Source: Sipunculus nudus (Eukaryota; Annelida; Sipuncula; Golfingiida; Sipunculidae). From it: a DNA stretch of 64,000 nucleotides. This document shows positions 58,173 to 64,000 of the stretch, one piece after another (position 1 is the stretch's first letter; the number at the start of each line of letters is the position of its first letter). The position numbers were made by a program, and so were the translations under genes. The stretch lies in the NCBI GenBank assembly GCA_026874595.1, contig CM049312.1:74744429-74808428 (forward strand), written 5' to 3'. The notes beneath the pieces are model-generated. The model searched no databases. It was not told where the DNA came from and saw only the letters and a list, made by a program, of their open reading frames with translations.

Positions 58173-59034
58173 ATGTGTTACTTTCTAACAGTTCACATAT
58201 CACTCAATGTATTCATAAATGACAATTTAAGACAACCTGTTTATTAAGGTCTGTTGATAAATAAATAGAACGCACAACGACTTCCCGATTATATTCAATC
58301 AAAATTATGACTACTGAATTTCAAAATATGAGGACCTCGCACTAATGAGTACTAATTTTTTTTAAATGGTTATACCTTATTTTTTTTCAAAAGAATGTAA
58401 ACAACTCAGCATCGCATTTCAGTTTAGTCCGGTAAGAATCGCAGAAAAAAAAGAACTGGTAGAACTAACAAATAAATGTAGATGAGTTGAAAAAATCCAA
58501 TATGCCATGCATCAAAAGTATTCAATTTTTAAAAAAGCAGTACAATGCCGGATAAAGAAATGAAAATGGGACAGAAAAATTAGCATATTAACATTTCGCT
58601 TGTCAATTATGCAAGGAATTTATGACAAGCTTTAAGAAGCTGTGTCACAGCTGCTCGTTGAGGCCGGGATTAAATTTTTATTGAGTTGTACCAGTATGAT
58701 CAGTGAATACTCGAGGGGTTGCACGTACACGTAAATGCTTGGCGATACCTGGGGAAGTCTTGTACTACGGGCAGACAGGCCCGCACCAAATGAGGGCGGC
58801 GTTTGTGATTGATTGGGGAAGTTTGGCGCGGAAGCGTTTGTCGGGCAAAGGAAATGTATCCTGACAAATTGTACACAAAACCATAGGCCCTGTAGGCCCG
58901 TGCTTATTCTGTATGTGTGTGTGTGTGTGTGTGTGTCTGTGTATCAACCCTACCTAACCTTTCGCTATTCGGTATCTAGCTATTCCACCCCAGTAAAACT
59001 TATCATTCGTCTGTATGATATATTTCCCCTCCCG

Positions 59035-59036
<2 letters not shown>

Positions 59037-59076
<40 letters not shown>
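59037..59076. repeat. (CT)n microsatellite
   Basis: About 40 bp of CT. Confidence 0.95.
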
Positions 59077-59086
<10 letters not shown>

Positions 59087-59763
59087 GTCATATTGTTTAT
59101 ATATGAAGTCAGCAAGAACACTAGAAGCGCTCTCCATTAAATAGACATTAAAATAACCATGTTTATGGCAAGAATGATGTTATTTTATGTTTTTTCTGTA
59201 GAGGGACTACGAAAAAACTGTGAAAGTCTTAATTCCCCATTTCTTTCTCTCTAACCACTATATCTAGCTCACCTTGCTCCTCCTGCCTCATTCCAGCTGT
59301 CTGTCTGTCTGTCTGTCTGTCTGCATGTATTGTTGTCCCTGAGTGTCAGCCTGTCTCTAACATTCAAAGACTGTTTGCTAATATATGATTAAATGAAATA
59401 TTCATTATAATTTGCATGATCCGACAGTAGGAGAGACAAAATCAGTTATGTTTATAAACTCTATCTTAGCTCAAAAACTATGATAAATTTATAACCAAAT
59501 CATCAGTTGCGAAAAAAATCTAAGGTGATATTTCGACTTCCGAAAATCTAATATACTGTAAATTAAATTTGTCAATTAAATGATTTAACAAGACACGATG
59601 ACATTAATTCCAGTCCAAAGAACAAGATATGTTTTTGGCTTTCAACCGTTATTGTCTATTTACTGATTAAATTTATCACCAATAAATGTCGTAAATATAA
59701 AATATTCATTAAGAACTACAGCTGAGATCATGCAACGACAGGAATCTTTTAATGAAAATTCAT

Positions 59764-60018
59764 TTCTCCACCAAGTTTATTCTGCTTAACTCTGTTGAGG
59801 GAATTTTTTTTAATTGTTTTATTATAAAGTGGGCCATTCCCCAAAGGCTGTATAACTCAACTTCATAGTTTGCCGAGGAGTTATATTATTTTCTCCACCA
59901 AGTTCATTGTGCTTAACTCTGTTGAGGGTCTTTCTTTTGAATCGTTTCAATACAAGTTAGCCATTCTCCAAAGGCGGTAAAACTCAACGTCGTAGTTTGC
60001 CGAAGAGTTATGTTTTAT
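59764..60018. repeat. 127 bp tandem duplication, two copies
   Basis: TTCTCCACCAAGTT starts at 59764 and 59891. Both units contain GCTTAACTCTGTTGAGGG, GCCATTC.CCAAAGGC and AGTTTGCCGA.GAGTTAT. Divergence is moderate. Each unit holds the dyad TAACTC...GAGTTA. Confidence 0.88.
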
Positions 60019-61779
60019 TTATGGATTAATGAAATTCGAAGACCTCTGTGACCTTTCTGGTTCCAGGGATAAATCTTAAATTCAGACTGTAAAGTCCATT
60101 GTTTGACTATAAATGATAATGACATTTACAAGGTCAAAGAGCTTATTTCAGGGGTAATCTGAAGATTTTTTTCTTTCATATATAATTCGTACCACACCAA
60201 GTTTTATAAACCGAGACCATTATACGGTATAATGAATTATTTATTATTTATTAATTATGATTATGACAGTAATCTAAAACTTAATGAGGGTATCCTAAAG
60301 TGCAAGCCGTAATATGGAAACCTTGATAATAAATACCCTTCTGATCTAAGTATTGTGTAAAATTAAATACCAGCCGTGTATAATAATGGCTTATATTATG
60401 CGTAGAGATCTTGTAGAGAACTGGGCTTATATTTCAGATAGTAACAGAACACTGATACGGCCTACTTTCTTCTTGGATATATCACTCACATAAGCACTGA
60501 AATAAGCACATCTGGAAGCGCGCGGGCACCTGCATGGGCCCATTGACTGATTGGTTTCAGGAACAGTAGGGGGTTGACTGGGGCATACACCTGAAGGTTA
60601 TGAACTTTGTCCGGTCTGTCCGGGGTTCAGGGTTTACGAGGCGTTAACATACGGTTTGTGAACTTTAGGTTGATTGGTTGCACAGTGGGGGTAAAATAAC
60701 GACCAGAGCTTGCAAGGTGATTCCCGCTCTAATGGTGACTAATCCGGACCAACGATCTGTGAGGAATGGCCGTGTTAAGTCTCTGTGAGGGCACCACGCT
60801 GGCCTGCCCACGGTATCGCTCTGCTAGACCTCTTTCAGGTGATAAACTGTCACCTTGCCGTCAAAATCCTCCCATGTCAGGAAACTGAATGAATGGCGAG
60901 ACTCATACCCGTGTACATCAAGAGATAATACTTCATCACCAAAAAGGATCTACACACACAACTAAAGCTGCTCCCAGCTGAGAACTGATTAGAGAATGCC
61001 CCCGGGTACGGTCTCTTATAGCTACCATAGCAATTCTCGTGAGATATCCCCCCGGACGAGATGGGATCAACATGGCGATTAAAGGAGCCTCGATCTCGCA
61101 ACGGTCAAATAAGATTGATTGTAGAAGAATTGAACAGTGTTGGCTAGGCATATATAGCAGAGTGGGCTGGTAACCTTACACACTGTCCCAGGAAGGACAT
61201 TTAAAGAACATTTAAAATGGAGGTTGGAGCTTTTTTATTATCATTTGGTACTTATGTTTTTCAAAAATGTCATTATTATATGTGTATATATCAGTGTTCA
61301 TTTATTTTATACTAACATGAATTATCTCATCAGGTTTAAGTCAAATTAACGATTAAGAAACATAATCATCCGAGAAAAATAAATATTCGGTTTCCGGTCA
61401 CGTGCTATTTAATGAAATTACTTCCAGGCATTCTTGGTGATGTTTTGATTAATCCTACAAGATACGTGAAAGAAAAACATTTTCGTGTCCGGAGTGAATA
61501 AACTAGGGCGTTGTTATTGTTACATCGACCAATTTTAATGATGAACTTGGTTTTTAGAAGAAAAGCTGTTACTCGTGATAAAAGTCTTAACTAATATAGA
61601 ACTCTGGGAATAAGCTGTTGAAATATCGAAGGGCCTCTGTTGAAGGATCTGTAATGACGTCTTTGTCGATTTGAGTTCCGGTTCTGTCACGCAAAGAGAG
61701 ACACAAAACATTAAATAGACGGTGTAGTTTCCAGAACATTCATTAACTTAGTTTTGTGCTTAAAGCCTGTTGTGTTTTA

Positions 61780-61817
<38 letters not shown>

Positions 61818-62844
61818 CCTTATAAATAAATGACATATGAACAAATGGTTTATATATATGGCTGTGGGCATGTAGCTACATTACAAAGTCAAATTAATAT
61901 GGTATTATGTTCATTATTTATTTACCTAATTGATGTAACAGTTTAATTGATTTATGAAACAGTACATCTATAATAACTGGTTCTATGTGTCTGTATGCTC
62001 TGTCTGCAATCCAAATTTATAGTGCCACACTCTTATGTTCTGTTTAAATGCATTATGTCCCCCCCCCCCTTCCTACGAAGGGAGGCTTATATGGGTGGAT
62101 GAGTTTACTTCTATATAGCCATATTTGGAAAAAGTGTTTTCTGTCGCTGGACCTTCTTGGCCCCCACCGAGTAGAAACCATCGATTTCATTTTTTACTTT
62201 CTTTTTTTCTACCGTTTTCTGATTGCACTAGATCTCCAATATGGCTGATGCTCAGAAGCTGAGATCTGACCACAATATAAAAACTAGGTCCCAGATTTGC
62301 ACCTAATATAGACCTGATTCAAAAGATCGTACACTCCATAACCGATTCCCGATTATCGCTCAGTTGCAGACGTCGGGGGGGGGGAAGACTTCCACCGATC
62401 GCTTGGCGATTGCACACATTTCAGTATTACAGTTGTCACCAATAAACTGAACGAGTTCATGTGCTGCTCAGCCTATCAATTAAAATGAACACTACTTATT
62501 ATTCAATTTTTTGCGCAATTTAATCTTAATTTCATTTTTTTATATTTCGTATTATTGTTTCTGTGATTCTGTAAGAGAACCAGAGTGAAGGGAAACCGAA
62601 ATGCTTAATAGCACACTGCTGTGTGGAAATTTCGGTCCGTTATTACCAGACTATTTGAAGGGCCGATACAGCACTCACAAACATTTATTCCAGCAGGTAT
62701 TCACACAGAGGGTCACACGAACAGGTCACACGGTACGGCAGCAGTCAGGGGACAGGGGTCCTGAATTATATATCAATACGACTGGACGCATTATTCATAT
62801 GACCGCTAGTATTATCGGGGAGACATGTGATCGGCAGTATAGTA
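60019..62844. other. Intergenic, weak ORF candidates
   Basis: No supported gene. GC-richer frames at 60877-61151 (minus; TATATA about 60 bp upstream of an ATG) and 62601-62864 (plus, from ATG, with CAG-GTATTC inside) could be exons but have no recognised domain. 62325-62410 repeats 46063-46150. A TA/TG run lies at 61780-61817. Confidence 0.42.
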
Positions 62845-63085
62845 TAGTTTATGGCATAGTATAATATAGAATAGCATATTATGGTATAGTATAATATAGT
62901 TCAGTACAGTACGGTCTAGTATAGTATAGTACAGTATAGTATTGTATATAGTATAATACAGTGTGTTATAGTATAGTATAGTACAATACATTACAAAACA
63001 GTACAGTATAGTAAAGTACGTAATAGTATATTATAGTATAGTAGAATATAGCATAGTATAGTGTAGTATAACATAGTGTAGTATC
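62845..63085. repeat. Imperfect (ATAGT)n pentanucleotide repeat
   Basis: About 240 bp dominated by ATAGT/ACAGT units with frequent single-base changes. Confidence 0.9.
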
Positions 63086-64000
63086 GCATCCTTATAAAGA
63101 ATATTTTAGTAGTATGTAATACATATTGTAATCTAAATTCACCACTGATATGGAAAATTATATTTTATTTCATATTTATAAAATCCAACCCACGCTCACA
63201 ATATCATTCGGACGCTCGGTTCTATGGATCCAAACGTCCGGAGGATGATAGATGGCTCTTGTAGCAGTGACTTACTATTGCTGACTACCTAAAAGAACTA
63301 GGCAATTTTGTAAACACTGTGCTTACAACTAACCCTGAGATTTCACTCTAATCAAATAATTACATAATGACCCAATATATTTAATCATATATTGATTGGA
63401 AAGTGACGTAAAAATAATAGATTCAATGTTACACAATCCTATTGAAAGCCATGATCATGTAAATAATAAGTTCCATAATTTATATCTGCTTAATATTATA
63501 TTTGCTATTTTCTCTTCATTTCCTTCAACCTCTTTCTGTAATTACCCCCTACCCCCACCCCCCCCCCCCCCCCCGGCACCACCAACGCAGATACAGAAAA
63601 GCAGTTGCAATCAATGAACAAACAGCAGAAACTACCCGTGTGACAAGTTTTTGGGACACAGAAAGTCGAGTTGAGTTCTATATGATCTGCGACTTATGTC
63701 CTTTACTTAATAACAGAGATTTTAGGATGTCAGTAGTCCCCGATCCATAGCCTCAGGATGACAGGGTCCCGCTCTCCGTGAACTAGGAGAACTATTTTAA
63801 TGGGAAAACAAAGTCTACAGTTATCTCCAGATGTGACATTAGGCTTTGTCTGTGATCACGTTACAGTTTTAGAATTATTGACGCTCCCTGGGGTAGTATT
63901 GGTCACGGAAAGTTAATGTTTGCCGTTGACCTCCGACCCGAATTTGACTGGTAACCTCTGTTTTAAACAGAGGTCATTGCAACCCAAGCGATGCGGCTCA
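63086..64000. other. Intergenic with C tract, no gene seen
   Basis: Poly-C at 63558-63574 within a C-rich run; the poly-Pro frames over it are artefacts. The remainder is AT-rich with a GC-richer end after 63880 that shows no motif before the window stops. Confidence 0.5.

Larger units (their letters stand above)
57640..59763. other. Intergenic with simple repeats
   Basis: No gene. It holds the 30 bp tandem repeat at 58100-58172, a (GT)n at 58914-58937 and a (CT)n at 59037-59076, plus (CTGT)n near 59298-59322. Confidence 0.5.

Noticed and set aside
1-64000. CRISPR arrays, bacterial operons, rRNA genes
   Set aside because: No regular repeat-spacer pattern, no ribosome-binding sites or gene packing, and no rRNA-like sequence was seen; the window is eukaryotic intergenic DNA.

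Overview
This is a 64 kb window of AT-rich eukaryotic, almost certainly metazoan, DNA. It contains no compact gene array, no operon-like spacing and no convincing complete host gene. It has many dinucleotide microsatellites (TA, CT, GT), poly-C tracts, short inverted-repeat elements, a tRNA-derived SINE in two copies, a 5'-truncated LINE and one complete but broken LTR retrotransposon. The repeat types are ones I associate with marine lophotrochozoans, most likely a mollusc: a Gmr1-like Ty3 element, Helitron-like elements with tandem cores, a CCTCCGCCAAGG-type dispersed repeat, and GGGGCGGATCCAGGA-ended elements. That assignment is inference; the species cannot be read from the sequence.

Layout. 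1-2.7 kb is intergenic with one weak exon candidate. 2682-9932 is a minus-strand LTR retrotransposon with two ~850 bp LTRs, a GTAC target duplication, a polypurine tract and a decayed gag-pol. Its pol order is protease, integrase, reverse transcriptase, RNase H, i.e. the copia order carried by Ty3/gypsy-type domains, as in the Gmr1 group. A 326 bp inverted-repeat element sits inside its protease linker. 10-25.6 kb is repeat-rich intergenic DNA with a SINE, a two-copy hairpin element (copy A), mini-elements and a 143 bp tandem duplication. 25.62-27.83 kb is a TIR-bounded element built of ~138/277 bp tandem units, with a LINE fragment nested in it. 28.2-29.9 kb holds a ~490 bp direct duplication. 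33.68-35.37 kb is a Helitron-like non-autonomous element whose core is about seven 144 bp units, each carrying AGGTCA-type half sites. 36.5-37.3 kb is a GC-richer island with an NRF1-type palindrome and plausible splice sites, the best place to look for a host gene. 44.5-45.0 kb has a cluster of ACATCGG motifs. 48.47-48.96 kb is the second hairpin element (copy B), with an 8 bp target duplication. The rest is intergenic DNA with small repeats.

Functionally the window is a record of transposition and decay. The retrotransposon could not work as it stands: it has stops in gag, one stop in protease, several frame changes in integrase, and a lost RT motif A aspartate. The non-autonomous elements rely on enzymes not encoded here. 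Host-gene calls are offered only as low-confidence exon candidates.
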